Source: Paraburkholderia acidipaludis NBRC 101816 (GTDB taxonomy: Bacteria > Pseudomonadota > Gammaproteobacteria > Burkholderiales > Burkholderiaceae). Taken from it: a stretch of DNA of 64,000 nt. The first letter of the stretch is position 1, and every line of letters starts with the position of its first letter. The translations under genes were made by a program, and so were the position numbers. Under the pieces are notes generated by a model. That model was not told the origin of the DNA. It searched no databases and worked only from the letters and a program-made list of their open reading frames with translations. Location: assembly GCF_000684975.1 (NCBI RefSeq), contig NZ_BAXZ01000026.1, positions 1-64,000 on the forward strand. Direction: 5' to 3'. Positions 1 to 8,184 of this stretch are shown piece by piece.

Positions 1-765
1 TTTCTGCCGCTGATGGGGACGCTTGGCGGACCCATCTGGAAGACCGAGATGGAACGGATCAAGAAGCTGCAATGGTGGGACAAGGTGAAGGCTGTCAAGG
101 GTTTTCCGGCTGATCCGGACGTGTGGCACATGCACCCGATTGGGCTGGTGGGTAATTTTGCGTATGCGCAATCGTGTAACTGCATCAATTATGATGCGAT
201 TTGGGTGCCTCACGCAGCCCCCGCCTACAGAGAGAGTCAAATTGTGAACTGGAGTCATTATCGGCTCCCCATTGATACATCACCTGGCCGGGTTTCAGGG
301 AATAGTAGAAGAGGTGGTGATGCATCGAAAGATGCGCAAATGAAGGTTATTGATTTCTTGGTTCAGAAAGGGCGTCAATATCATCTGAATAGAGAGGATA
401 TTGCGATGGTTTTGGCGATGACACGTCACGAATCCGGATTTAACCCTGACGCAGCGGCGGGAACTACTTCTGCCTCAGGGTTAGGGCAGTTTGTTGATCA
501 AACAGCATCATCATATGGAATTAATACAGGCAGCCAGCGATTCGATGCCGAGCAAGGTGCCGATGCGATGGTGAGACATTATTTGGAAAATAAGCGACTT
601 GCAATTGCAGGCGGAGCAACCGGTAGAAATATTTTTGTAATGACGTATGCGTATCACCATGACGGACCGAGCTTGGCATATGGTGGGAAGGAGATATCGG
701 AATCTAAGGTGATGCCGGTGTTTGATCTTATTTTGAATAACATATGCTCTAACGTGGCAGACTGA
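1..765 (+). CDS. Lytic transglycosylase-domain protein, probable type VI secretion effector (5' end outside window)
   Basis: The frame is open from the first base, so the gene probably begins upstream; the first ATG inside is at 13. Counting from that ATG, residues 30-49 carry the GFPADPDVWHMHP stretch that I associate with Burkholderia proteins encoded near vgrG. Residues 110-240 form an SLT/lysozyme-like domain with a predicted catalytic Glu140 in RHESGF, followed by SASGLGQF. Such enzymes cut the glycan strands of peptidoglycan. No signal peptide is visible in the part present. The gene is less GC-rich than its neighbours and is followed after 8 bp by a small secreted protein, as in effector-immunity pairs. 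The enzyme domain is fairly clear; T6SS delivery is inferred. Confidence 0.72.
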   Translation, partial: FLPLMGTLGGPIWKTEMERIKKLQWWDKVKAVKGFPADPDVWHMHPIGLVGNFAYAQSCNCINYDAIWVPHAAPAYRESQIVNWSHYRLPIDTSPGRVSGNSRRGGDASKDAQMKVIDFLVQKGRQYHLNREDIAMVLAMTRHESGFNPDAAAGTTSASGLGQFVDQTASSYGINTGSQRFDAEQGADAMVRHYLENKRLAIAGGATGRNIFVMTYAYHHDGPSLAYGGKEISESKVMPVFDLILNNICSNVAD

Positions 766-773
766 GAGTAGGT

Positions 774-1235
774 ATGAAATCAATATTGGTATTTTTGATG
801 GCAGCGTGCGTAACTTGTTTTGCGCAAGCATCTGAGCCACTTGCGTCCGTCGAGAGTTCAGACCTCGGACCGGTTCCACAAATTATCCGCTCAACCATTG
901 AATCGGACGTTTCCTTTAAGCCGTTTGAGTCACTGAATTGCAAGATCCAAGGAAAAAAAATTCCTCTCTCGTCAAATAATCTTGTCTCTACATGGTTTGT
1001 TACCACTAGCGAAGCTTGCGGATGGGGGGCGGCGTTGGGCCCAATATGGCTAGTGGAAAGCCCATCAACAGGCGAGCCATCGCTCATACTTGCAACCGGC
1101 GGGTATAGCGTGACGGTTTCCGGAAAATCACGCAGCAGTTTCGTCGGTATTGTCGTCGCATCTGGAACCGCCGAGGAAGGTGTTCGTAAACGGTACTTTT
1201 TCAATGGTCAAAAGTACAAGGCGAGTGCCAAATGA
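774..1235 (+). CDS. Small secreted protein, candidate immunity partner of the upstream transglycosylase
   Basis: This 153-residue protein starts with a typical Sec signal peptide: MKS, a hydrophobic run ILVFLMAACVTCF, and a likely signal peptidase I site after AQA near residue 19. The mature part has two cysteines and no family I recognise. It follows the transglycosylase gene by 8 bp, so the two are probably co-transcribed. Immunity proteins against peptidoglycan-cutting effectors act in the periplasm, which fits a signal peptide. That role is inferred only from position, size and export. Base composition is lower in GC than the core genome to the right, suggesting horizontal origin. Confidence 0.6.
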   Translation: MKSILVFLMAACVTCFAQASEPLASVESSDLGPVPQIIRSTIESDVSFKPFESLNCKIQGKKIPLSSNNLVSTWFVTTSEACGWGAALGPIWLVESPSTGEPSLILATGGYSVTVSGKSRSSFVGIVVASGTAEEGVRKRYFFNGQKYKASAK

Positions 1236-1280
1236 CTTCATTCCGGGCCGCGACGTTGCTTAGCGTGGCCGGGACAGAGA

Positions 1281-1445
1281 TCATCCGGCGTTGTCGCTCA
1301 CATGCGCCGCCCACGCTTCCATCATCGGGCGGCGCTGTTCCAGAAGGTCTGTGCGGTGATAGGCTGCCTCAACCTTGTTCGCCACGGTATGCGCGAGCGC
1401 CCGCTCGGCAAGGTTGCGGGCGCAATCTTTTCGCTGGCCGGGCCA
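1281..1445 (-). pseudogene. C-terminal remnant of a tyrosine-recombinase integrase (P4 type)
   Basis: The minus strand encodes about 54 residues ending at a TGA (1281-1283). They contain ERALAHTVANKVEAAYHRTD followed by LLEQRRPMMEAWAAHV, the recognisable C-terminal end of P4-type integrases, including the region leading to the catalytic tyrosine (AAY). An in-frame TGA at 1446-1448 closes the frame upstream and no catalytic Arg/His boxes are found, so the gene is a fragment. It lies 117 bp beyond the 3' end of tRNA-fMet, the usual place for an island integrase. This marks a decayed integration event whose element lay to the left. Confidence 0.8.
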
Positions 1446-1510
1446 TCAGCACGTTGGTATCTGTTGAGACAGATTGCCGCCAGCGGGTTACATGGCGGTT
1501 ACAGGAAGCC

Positions 1511-1553
1511 GGAAAAGACAAAAGGGTTACGCGTAAAAACGCTGTAACCCTTT
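1511..1553 (-). terminator. Rho-independent terminator of tRNA-fMet
   Basis: A perfect 10-bp inverted repeat, AAAGGGTTAC/GTAACCCTTT, with inner GCG/CGC pairs and a short loop, lies just past the 3' end of tRNA-fMet. Read on the minus strand it is followed by TTTTGTCTTTT, a good termination signal. Confidence 0.7.
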
Positions 1554-1561
1554 GATTTGCT

Positions 1562-1638
<77 letters not shown>

Positions 1639-1783
1639 TCCGTCGAAGAAAAGATTATAGCGCGACCGCTGCCGCATTGCAACAGAGATTAACGAATTCC
1701 CTTCGAGTCGTTTGCAGGACGCTTGCCAGCGGCCCCAGGCTAGAATCGGGAACCTGTCGAAAGACCCATTCCCGTTCGCATCC

Positions 1784-2281
1784 ATGGATATTGCACACGA
1801 TCTGCAGTCGATTGCCGCACAGGAAGCGGCGCTGGTCTTTCCCCGTTTCGACGCGGCCCGCGCGTGGGAACTCGGCGCCTGCCTGCACGAATTCGCGCGG
1901 GCCCGCTCGCTTGCCGTCGTGATCGACGTGCGCACCTTCGGCCAGCCGCTCTTCTTCAGCGCGCTCGAGGGCACCACGCCCGACAACGTCGACTGGGTGC
2001 GCCGCAAATCGCGCGTAGTCGAGCATTTCCGCCGCAGCTCGTACGCGATCGGTCTGCGCATGCAGCAGGCGGGCACGACGCTCGCCGAGAAGCACGGTCT
2101 GCCCGTTGCCGATTACGCGACGCACGGCGGCGCATTTCCGCTCGCGGTGGCCGGCGCGGGCGTGATCGGTTCGGTGACGGTGTCGGGGCTGCCGCAGCGC
2201 GCCGATCACGAACTCGTCGTCGAGGCCCTGTGTGCGCTGCTCGGCGCCGATTACGGCCAGCTTGCGCTGGCGAAGGCCTGA
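1784..2281 (+). CDS. UPF0303 / HbpS-like heme-degrading-domain protein
   Basis: A 165-residue cytoplasmic protein starting MDIAHDLQ. It resembles the UPF0303 family (Pfam heme-degrading domain, yeast YBR137W type): an N-terminal alpha-helical part, a central segment DVRTFGQPLFFSALEGTTPDN, and a glycine-rich end GAGVIGSVTVSGLPQRADHELV. Family members bind heme or small ligands in some organisms, but the biochemical role of bacterial UPF0303 is not settled. The ATG at 1784 is chosen because the family begins there and upstream codons overlap the region next to the tRNA. It is followed 4 bp later by an SMR transporter, so the two probably form one transcript. Confidence 0.8.
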   Translation: MDIAHDLQSIAAQEAALVFPRFDAARAWELGACLHEFARARSLAVVIDVRTFGQPLFFSALEGTTPDNVDWVRRKSRVVEHFRRSSYAIGLRMQQAGTTLAEKHGLPVADYATHGGAFPLAVAGAGVIGSVTVSGLPQRADHELVVEALCALLGADYGQLALAKA

Positions 2282-2285
2282 AGCC

Positions 2286-2624
2286 ATGCGTTTCGGCCCC
2301 TGGACCTGGCTTGTCATCGCCATCATTGCGGAAGTGATTGCGACCTCGGCGTTGCGCGCCTCGAACGGCTTTACGCGGCTCGTGCCTTCGGTCATCGTCG
2401 TCGCGGGCTACGGGCTCGCGTTTTACGGGCTCTCGCTTACGCTGCGCAACATTCCCGTCGGCATCGTCTATGCCGTGTGGTCGGGCGTGGGCATCGTGCT
2501 CATCACGCTCGTCGCCATGGCGCTCTACCGCCAGGTGCCCGATCTGCCCGCCATGCTGGGCCTCGGCTTGATCGTGGCCGGCGTGGTCGTGCTCAATCTG
2601 TTCTCGAAGATGCAGGCGCACTGA
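2286..2624 (+). CDS. Small multidrug resistance (SMR) family transporter
   Basis: A 112-residue inner-membrane protein with four predicted transmembrane helices. The conserved membrane-embedded glutamate is present in helix 1 (Glu16 in IIAEVIATSAL), equivalent to Glu14 of EmrE. The motif YAVWSGVGIVLI in helix 3 is characteristic of the family. SMR proteins work as dimers exchanging protons for cationic compounds or guanidinium-like substrates. The substrate cannot be deduced here; EmrE-type is favoured over Gdx/SugE by the overall motif pattern, but not firmly. The start at 2286 gives the usual family length and lies 4 bp after the UPF0303 stop codon. Confidence 0.9.
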   Translation: MRFGPWTWLVIAIIAEVIATSALRASNGFTRLVPSVIVVAGYGLAFYGLSLTLRNIPVGIVYAVWSGVGIVLITLVAMALYRQVPDLPAMLGLGLIVAGVVVLNLFSKMQAH

Positions 2625-2677
2625 TACGCACCGAGGCCGGCACTGGGCCGCGTGTCCGGCAACGTGCGCGGCCGGTG

Positions 2678-2893
2678 TCAGCGCACCGCGGGCGGTTCGA
2701 TGCGGATGCCTGCCGCCTCAATCGTGGCGCGGCTCTGCTCGCCTTCCAGCGAGGCCGCGTCTTCCCACAGGCTGATCGCCCGTGCGATGTCGATGTCGTG
2801 TTCCCGTGCGTAGTCGAACCAGCGGTTCGCGGCTTGCGGTTCGGGAATTTCCTCTTCGTTGACGAAGTAGCGGCCGGTGAGTTTCGAGTCCAT
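2678..2893 (-). CDS. Conserved hypothetical protein, 71 residues
   Basis: A small acidic protein beginning MDSKLTGRYFVNEEE and ending IRIEPPAVR. It contains a helix-rich stretch WFDYAREHDIDIARAISLWE. No domain is recognised. The ATG at 2893 is preferred because upstream in-frame sequence is low-complexity Arg/Cys/Pro and not protein-like. It points toward the SMR gene and stands alone. No signal peptide or membrane segment is visible. It is kept as a gene because its amino acid composition and codon pattern are normal for this genome, unlike overlapping frames. Confidence 0.6.
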   Translation of the reverse strand: MDSKLTGRYFVNEEEIPEPQAANRWFDYAREHDIDIARAISLWEDAASLEGEQSRATIEAAGIRIEPPAVR

Positions 2894-3129
2894 CGTGTGC
2901 GCCGAAGTGGAGAGCGGGAATACCGGGGAAAGGACCTCGGGCGGCCCGGGTGCAGCCGGGGGGCTGCGGGTGCTACACACGCACATGCGTTCGCGACGGC
3001 ATGGTAGTGCGCAGCGTAACATGTATCGGTCAACACGCCGTCTGCCGGTGTTCGCTTGATTCGCCGCTTGATCCACCGCTTGATCCTGCTACTCCGATTG
3101 TTCCGACGAATTGCCCTGCGAGGCTGGAG

Positions 3130-3414
3130 ATGAATATTCGCTTTCCTTCCGATGCGCCGGTGTACCGCGATTCGAATCTGACGGTCGTATTCGCGGCGCT
3201 TGTCGATGGCGCCCGCGTGCCGTGCGCGATTTCCGTGGAGGCCCTTGAGGATCACTTCGGTGCGCGCTCATTCAGCCGCGACGCTTCCATGCAGGCCTTC
3301 GACGCGGGCCGCCCGCGTATCGAGGCAGTGGCTCGCGCGCACCTGGAACTCAGCAACGGCACGCCTGTTCTGCTGAAAAGCGGGCATTTCCCGCCCGGAC
3401 GGCTTTGCTCGTAG
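3130..3414 (+). CDS. DUF1488 family protein
   Basis: A 94-residue protein with the pattern of DUF1488: start MNIRFPSDAPVYRDSNLTV, then PCAISVEALEDHFGA and a C-terminal IEAVARAHLELSNGTPVLLKSG. The family is small, widespread in Proteobacteria and of unknown function; several copies per Burkholderia genome are common. A purine-rich stretch (CTGGAGATG) runs directly into the ATG at 3130. It lies in the same direction as the TetR gene 78 bp downstream. Confidence 0.82.
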   Translation: MNIRFPSDAPVYRDSNLTVVFAALVDGARVPCAISVEALEDHFGARSFSRDASMQAFDAGRPRIEAVARAHLELSNGTPVLLKSGHFPPGRLCS

Positions 3415-3492
3415 TGTCCCGTGGTCCCGGCGCGTCTCGACGCCGTGGCCGGCATCTCGACTTTTCGTGTGACGGCGCCGACAATCGCCGGA

Positions 3493-4149
3493 ATGGGACG
3501 TAACGAACGAACAAGCGAACAAACGAGCGACCGGGCAAGCCGCGCTCCCGACACCGCGCGGCAGGCGCTGCGCGCGCGCATACTCGAGGCGGCGCGACGC
3601 ATCGTGGCGCGCGATGGTCTGACGGCGCTCTCCATGCGCAAGATAGCCGATGCGATCGGCTATTCCCCGGCCTCTCTCTACCTGTATTTCGAAAACCGCG
3701 ACGCGATTGCGCAGGCCCTCGGCGACGAGGGCTACGCCATGTTGCTCGCCGCGCTGGAACTGCCTGCGGATTCATCCCAGTCAGCCGCAGAGCCGGTGAT
3801 ACGCCTGCGCGCGCTCGCGCAGGCGTATATCGCCTTCGCTCACGCGCATCCTCAGACCTATCGCCTTGTCTTCGTCGATCTGCCGGGCACGCACGAGCAG
3901 GAGGCCGAGCCCGTGGTGCGCGTGTTTGCCGATGCGCTGGCCGCACTCGGGCACCCGGACGAGATGCGGCTTGCCAAGGCGTTCTGGGCGACGCTGCACG
4001 GCATCGCGACGCTCGCGGCAGCGCGCCCCGCGTTTTCGCGCACGCCGCTCGACCAACTGGTGGAAGCCGTGCTGGACGTCTGGCTGCGCGCGTCCGCGGG
4101 GATCGAACGGCGGCATGCCGTGAAGGCGACGAAGACAACGGCGGCGTGA
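3493..4149 (+). CDS. TetR/AcrR family transcriptional regulator
   Basis: A 218-residue one-component regulator. The N-terminal helix-turn-helix covers about residues 20-75 (ILEAARRIVARDGLTALSMR followed by KIADAIGYSPASLYLYFENRD), the standard TetR DNA-binding domain. Residues 85-200 resemble a TetR_C ligand-binding domain of the type with an aromatic HPQTYRLVF segment. The start ATGGGACGT at 3493 gives a short basic leader before the domain; an alternative upstream start at 3421 would add 24 untypical residues. It stands between a DUF1488 gene and a hydroxyisobutyryl-CoA hydrolase-like gene 100 bp downstream; its regulon is unknown. Confidence 0.88.
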   Translation: MGRNERTSEQTSDRASRAPDTARQALRARILEAARRIVARDGLTALSMRKIADAIGYSPASLYLYFENRDAIAQALGDEGYAMLLAALELPADSSQSAAEPVIRLRALAQAYIAFAHAHPQTYRLVFVDLPGTHEQEAEPVVRVFADALAALGHPDEMRLAKAFWATLHGIATLAAARPAFSRTPLDQLVEAVLDVWLRASAGIERRHAVKATKTTAA

Positions 4150-4249
4150 TAGGCTCGGCAATCGCCACCGCCTTTCAGTCTGTTGCTCGGGCATCGGGCG
4201 GTGCGCTTTCATCGTACTTGCCCCTCAATCTCCGACCACGTCGATTGCC

Positions 4250-5404
4250 ATGTCACAGGATCCCACCGCCTCGTCCGCGAGCGGCGCCGGCCAACAGGTC
4301 GTCACCCGCGTGGCGAACCACATCGGTTTCATCGAACTCGAACGTCCCGAGGCGCTGAACGCGCTCTCGACCGGCATGGTCCGCGCCATGCAGGCCGCGC
4401 TCGACCGCTGGCGCGACGATGCCGGCGTGCTTGCCGTCGTGGTGCGCACGCGCCACGCGCGCGCGTTCTGCGCGGGCGGCGATATCCGCTTTCTCTACGA
4501 GTCGTATCGGGCCGGCGATCAGGCCGCGCTGGATACTTTCTTCACGGAGGAATATCGGCTCAATCATGCGATCTTCACTTATCTGAAGCCCTATATCGCC
4601 TTCATGAACGGCGTGGTGATGGGCGGCGGCATGGGGATCTCGCAGGGCGCGCATCGCACGGGCGGCCTGCGCGTGGTGGGGCCGTCCACGCGTCTTGCCA
4701 TGCCCGAGACGCGCATCGGCCTCTTCCCGGACGTGGGCATGGGCTGGTTTCTCGCGCGCACGCCGGGCGCGCTCGGCCGTTATCTGGCGGTAAGCGGCGA
4801 AACGATCGATGCGCCCGCGGCGCTCTATGCAGGCCTCGCCGACGCCTACATCGACGAGGCGGCATGGCCCGCGCTGATCGATGCGCTCGAAACGGAACCG
4901 TTCGCGACGGGCGAGGAGATCGTCGCGCGGATCCGGCGCGAAGCGTCCGTGGGCGAGGATCTTCGACGCGCCGCCGGCACCAGCGCGCTTGCCGAGGCGC
5001 GCGCGTGGATCGACCGGCATTTCGGGCTGCCCGACGTGCCGGCCATCGCGGCCTCGCTCGACGCGGCGCAACGGGAGACGCAGGGGCCCGAGTCCGGCTG
5101 GGCCGAGCAGATGGCGGGCGTGCTGCGCGAGCGTTCGCCGCTATCGATGGCGGTCTCGCTGGAAGTGGTGTCGCGTGCCGAGGGCTCGATGGCGGACGTG
5201 TTGCGGCGCGACCTCGATCTCACGCGCTCGACCTTTGCCGAGGGCGACGTGATGGAAGGCATCCGGGCCCGCATCATCGACAAGGACAATCGTCCGAACT
5301 GGCGTTTCGGGCGCATCGAGGACGTGCCGCGCGCGCAGCTCGAGCGCATGTTCGAAAGCCCGTGGTCCGAGGCGGGCCATCCGTTGCGCGGCCTGAAGGG
5401 CTGA
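4250..5404 (+). CDS. Enoyl-CoA hydratase/isomerase family protein, likely 3-hydroxyisobutyryl-CoA hydrolase
   Basis: A 384-residue crotonase-fold protein, longer than hydratases (about 260) and matching the ECH_2 / 3-hydroxyisobutyryl-CoA hydrolase group. FCAGGDIRFL (73-82) and GVVMGGGMGIS (121-131) build the CoA pocket and oxyanion hole. MPETRIGLFPDVG (151-163) supplies the Glu153 and Asp161 typical of the hydrolases. The enzyme would release 3-hydroxyisobutyrate from its CoA ester in valine catabolism. No other valine-degradation genes are adjacent, so the substrate is assigned from family length and motifs only. Confidence 0.82.
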   Translation: MSQDPTASSASGAGQQVVTRVANHIGFIELERPEALNALSTGMVRAMQAALDRWRDDAGVLAVVVRTRHARAFCAGGDIRFLYESYRAGDQAALDTFFTEEYRLNHAIFTYLKPYIAFMNGVVMGGGMGISQGAHRTGGLRVVGPSTRLAMPETRIGLFPDVGMGWFLARTPGALGRYLAVSGETIDAPAALYAGLADAYIDEAAWPALIDALETEPFATGEEIVARIRREASVGEDLRRAAGTSALAEARAWIDRHFGLPDVPAIAASLDAAQRETQGPESGWAEQMAGVLRERSPLSMAVSLEVVSRAEGSMADVLRRDLDLTRSTFAEGDVMEGIRARIIDKDNRPNWRFGRIEDVPRAQLERMFESPWSEAGHPLRGLKG

Positions 5405-5426
5405 ACCGGCGGCGCGCGGCGCGGCG

Positions 5427-5852
5427 TCAATCCTCGACGGTTTCGCTCATGAACGCGCGCATGAACACGAGCGCGCCCCATCCCCATACCGCATTCGAAG
5501 CGAAGCCCTGCGCGAGACGCGGCAGCATGTTGCCGCTCGGCCAGATGCCGTGCAGCGGATCGACCACGAACACCATGGCGGCCGTGAGCACGAGCCCGCC
5601 GAACACGAACGCCTGCACCCAGGGCGCGGGCCGCGAAGGCGAGACGCGCAGCAGCCACGCCATGGGCACCGCCCACACCGCGCTCCAGATCGCGTTCACG
5701 AGAAACTCGGGCAGGCCGAACGGCACGAACGGCGCGGTGGAAAAGCCGGCTGCGTCGATGACCTGGGCGGCGTGCAACAGCGCGAGCGTGGCCTCGCGAA
5801 AGAAGAGCGAGGCGAGAAAGCCGGACAGGAACGGCAGAATCAGTTTTTGCAT
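5427..5852 (-). CDS. Four-helix inner membrane protein of unknown function
   Basis: A 141-residue protein starting MQKLILPFLSGFLASLFFRE. Hydrophobic segments near 5-22, 45-70, 83-100 and 115-135 suggest four membrane passes. No catalytic or binding motif is apparent and I do not recognise the family. The ATG at 5852 is preferred over one 24 bp upstream because it starts directly before the first helix. Its stop codon lies 22 bp from that of the convergent hydrolase gene. It is transcribed away from ssuD, so the roughly 290-bp gap between them holds both promoters. Confidence 0.68.
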   Translation of the reverse strand: MQKLILPFLSGFLASLFFREATLALLHAAQVIDAAGFSTAPFVPFGLPEFLVNAIWSAVWAVPMAWLLRVSPSRPAPWVQAFVFGGLVLTAAMVFVVDPLHGIWPSGNMLPRLAQGFASNAVWGWGALVFMRAFMSETVED

Positions 5853-6145
5853 GTGAACGGCGAGAGTGCGAAGCACCGGCGGCGGGGCGCGTAGGGCGGC
5901 GCGGAGCGCGGCCTGCCGGGCTTTTTGTTGGCGTGCGCCATTATATCGGCGCGGCGCGCCAAAGCACGAAAGCGGAAAACCTAAGCTTTAAAAAATCGTT
6001 CAAAAGCCCGGCCCCCCTCCCTAGACTGATTCCCCATGACTACGACGGCCCCGCCGTCGGCGGATCGCCTTGTACTTGTATGGCGCACGCCAGTCAGCCG
6101 CTTTTCGTCCCGCATTTTTCGTTTAGCACCCCGCAGGAGCAATGC

Positions 6146-7303
6146 ATGAATGTGTTCTGGTTCATCCCGACCCATGGCGACAGCCGTTATCTGGGCACGT
6201 CCGAGGGCGCGCGCGCCGCTGACCTCGCGTACTTCCAGCAAGTGGCCACCGCTGCCGATACGCTCGGCTACGAAGGCGTGCTGTTGCCGACGGGCCGTTC
6301 GTGCGAAGACGCCTGGGTCGTCGCATCGAGCCTGATCGCGGCCACGCGGCGCCTGAAATTCCTCGTGGCGATCCGCCCCGGATTGTCTTCGCCGGGGCTC
6401 TCGGCGCGCATGGCGGCGACCTTCGACCGGCTCTCGAACGGGCGCCTGCTCATCAACGTGGTGACGGGCGGCGACCAGGTCGAACTCGAAGGCGACGGCT
6501 TCTTCGCCGATCACGACACGCGCTACGAAATCACCGACGAATTCCTCCATATCTGGCGCCGGCTGCTGGCCGCGTCGCACACCAACGAAGCGGTCGATTT
6601 TATCGGCAAGCATCTGGTCTCGAGGGGCGGCAAGGCGCTCTATCCGCCGGTGCAGCATCCGCATCCGCCGCTCTGGTTCGGGGGTTCGTCGCCGGCGGCG
6701 CACACCATTGCGGGCGAACACATCGACACCTACCTCACGTGGGGCGAACCGCCCGAGGCCGTCGCGAAGAAGATCGCCGACATCCGCAAGCGCGCGGCCG
6801 AGCACGGCCGCACGATCCGCTTCGGCATCCGTCTGCATGTGATCGTCCGCGAGACCGAGGAAGAGGCCTGGGCCGACGCCGAGCGTCTCATCAGCCGCCT
6901 CGACGACGAGACCGTCGCCCGTGCGCAGGCCGCGTTCGGCAAGATGGATTCGGAAGGGCAGCGCCGCATGGCCGCGCTGCACGGCGGCAAGCGCGGCACG
7001 CGCAAGGAACTCGAGGTCTATCCGAACCTCTGGGCCGGCGTGGGGCTCGTGCGCGGGGGCGCCGGCACGGCGCTGGTCGGCAATCCGGAACAGGTGGCGG
7101 CGCGCATGAAGGAGTATGCGGACCTCGGCATCGGGACGTTCATTCTTTCCGGCTATCCGCACCTTGAGGAATCCTACCGGTTTGCCGAACTCGTGTTTCC
7201 GCTGTTGCCGGGGCGTCAGGCGAAGCGTGCGGACGGCCCGCTGTCGGGGCCGTTCGGCGAGGTGGTGGGCAACCAGTATTTGCCGCGCGCCAGCCAGAGC
7301 TGA
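6146..7303 (+). CDS. ssuD: FMNH2-dependent alkanesulfonate monooxygenase
   Basis: A 385-residue flavin-dependent monooxygenase of the bacterial luciferase superfamily, close to the 381 residues of E. coli SsuD. The start MNVFWFIPTHGDSRYLGT is characteristic. Other landmarks are FLVAIRPGLSSPGLSARMAA, NVVTGGDQVELEGDG, GSSPAAHTIAGEHIDTYLTW and the C-terminal GYPHLEESYRFAELVFPLLP. It cleaves alkanesulfonates to aldehyde and sulfite using reduced flavin supplied by a partner reductase, allowing growth when sulfate is scarce. It is the first gene of ssuD-ssuC-ssuB-ssuF, 41 bp before ssuC. The usual ssuE reductase and ssuA binding protein are not next to it. Confidence 0.95.
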   Translation: MNVFWFIPTHGDSRYLGTSEGARAADLAYFQQVATAADTLGYEGVLLPTGRSCEDAWVVASSLIAATRRLKFLVAIRPGLSSPGLSARMAATFDRLSNGRLLINVVTGGDQVELEGDGFFADHDTRYEITDEFLHIWRRLLAASHTNEAVDFIGKHLVSRGGKALYPPVQHPHPPLWFGGSSPAAHTIAGEHIDTYLTWGEPPEAVAKKIADIRKRAAEHGRTIRFGIRLHVIVRETEEEAWADAERLISRLDDETVARAQAAFGKMDSEGQRRMAALHGGKRGTRKELEVYPNLWAGVGLVRGGAGTALVGNPEQVAARMKEYADLGIGTFILSGYPHLEESYRFAELVFPLLPGRQAKRADGPLSGPFGEVVGNQYLPRASQS

Positions 7304-7344
7304 ACGCCGGCGGAACATCGTCAACCGGTTCGGAGAGGTTTTTC

Positions 7345-8184
7345 ATGAGTCAAACGGCTGTTGCTTCGATGGTTGGGCCGCGTGACCGGCATTCGTTCGG
7401 ACTCCTGCTGCGTGCGGCGTTCGCCCGCGTGGCGCCATGGATCGTGCCGCTCGCGATGCTCGCGGCGTGGGAGCTGGCTGCGCGCGGCGGCGTGCTGTCC
7501 TCGCGTGTGCTGCCCGAGCCGCTTGCCGTGCTCAGGGCCGCCTGGGCGCTGATCGAGTCAGGAGAAATGTGGCAGGACGTGCGCGTGAGCACCTGGCGCG
7601 CGCTGGCGGGCTTTGCGATCGGCGGAGGCTTCGGGCTCGCGCTCGGCCTCGCGACGGGGCTCTTCAAGCCCGTCGAAACCGCGCTCGACTCGACCATCCA
7701 GATGATCCGCAATATCCCGGCGCTCGCGATGATTCCGCTCGTGATCCTGTGGTTCGGCATCGAGGAGGAGGCCAAGCTTTTTCTCGTCGCGCTGGGCGTG
7801 TTTTTCCCCATGTACGTGAACACCTTCCACGGCATTCGCTGCGTGGACGCCAACCTCGTGGAGATGGCGCGCAGCTACGGCCTCAAGGGTTTCGCGCTCT
7901 ATCGCGACGTGATCCTGCCGGGGGCGTTGCCGTCGATACTCGTCGGCGTGCGCTTCGCGCTGGGGTTGATGTGGGTGACGCTGATCGTCGCCGAAACGAT
8001 CTCCGCGCAGTCGGGCATCGGCTACATGACGATGAACGCGCGCGAATTCCTGCAAACCGATGTGGTGGTGGTCGGCATTCTGCTCTACGCATTGCTCGGC
8101 AAGCTGGCGGACGTGCTGGCCAGATCGCTCGAGCGTGCCGTGCTGCGCTGGCACCCCGCGTATCAAACCGGGAGCGATACATGA
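7345..8184 (+). CDS. ssuC: Alkanesulfonate ABC transporter permease
   Basis: A 279-residue inner-membrane permease with about six transmembrane helices. The cytoplasmic EAA loop that docks the ATPase is visible: EMARSYGLKGFALYRDVILP. The sequence resembles the SsuC/TauC group of binding-protein-dependent permeases. A Shine-Dalgarno-like CGGAGAGG lies upstream of the ATG at 7345. Its TGA overlaps the ATG of ssuB (ATGA, 8181-8184), so translation of the two is probably coupled. If ssuB is truly broken, this permease has no cognate ATPase within the cluster. Confidence 0.93.
   Translation: MSQTAVASMVGPRDRHSFGLLLRAAFARVAPWIVPLAMLAAWELAARGGVLSSRVLPEPLAVLRAAWALIESGEMWQDVRVSTWRALAGFAIGGGFGLALGLATGLFKPVETALDSTIQMIRNIPALAMIPLVILWFGIEEEAKLFLVALGVFFPMYVNTFHGIRCVDANLVEMARSYGLKGFALYRDVILPGALPSILVGVRFALGLMWVTLIVAETISAQSGIGYMTMNAREFLQTDVVVVGILLYALLGKLADVLARSLERAVLRWHPAYQTGSDT

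Noticed and set aside
1232..1555. A plus-strand frame of 107 codons next to tRNA-fMet
   Set aside because: The opposite strand encodes an integrase remnant; the plus-strand product has no protein-like features.
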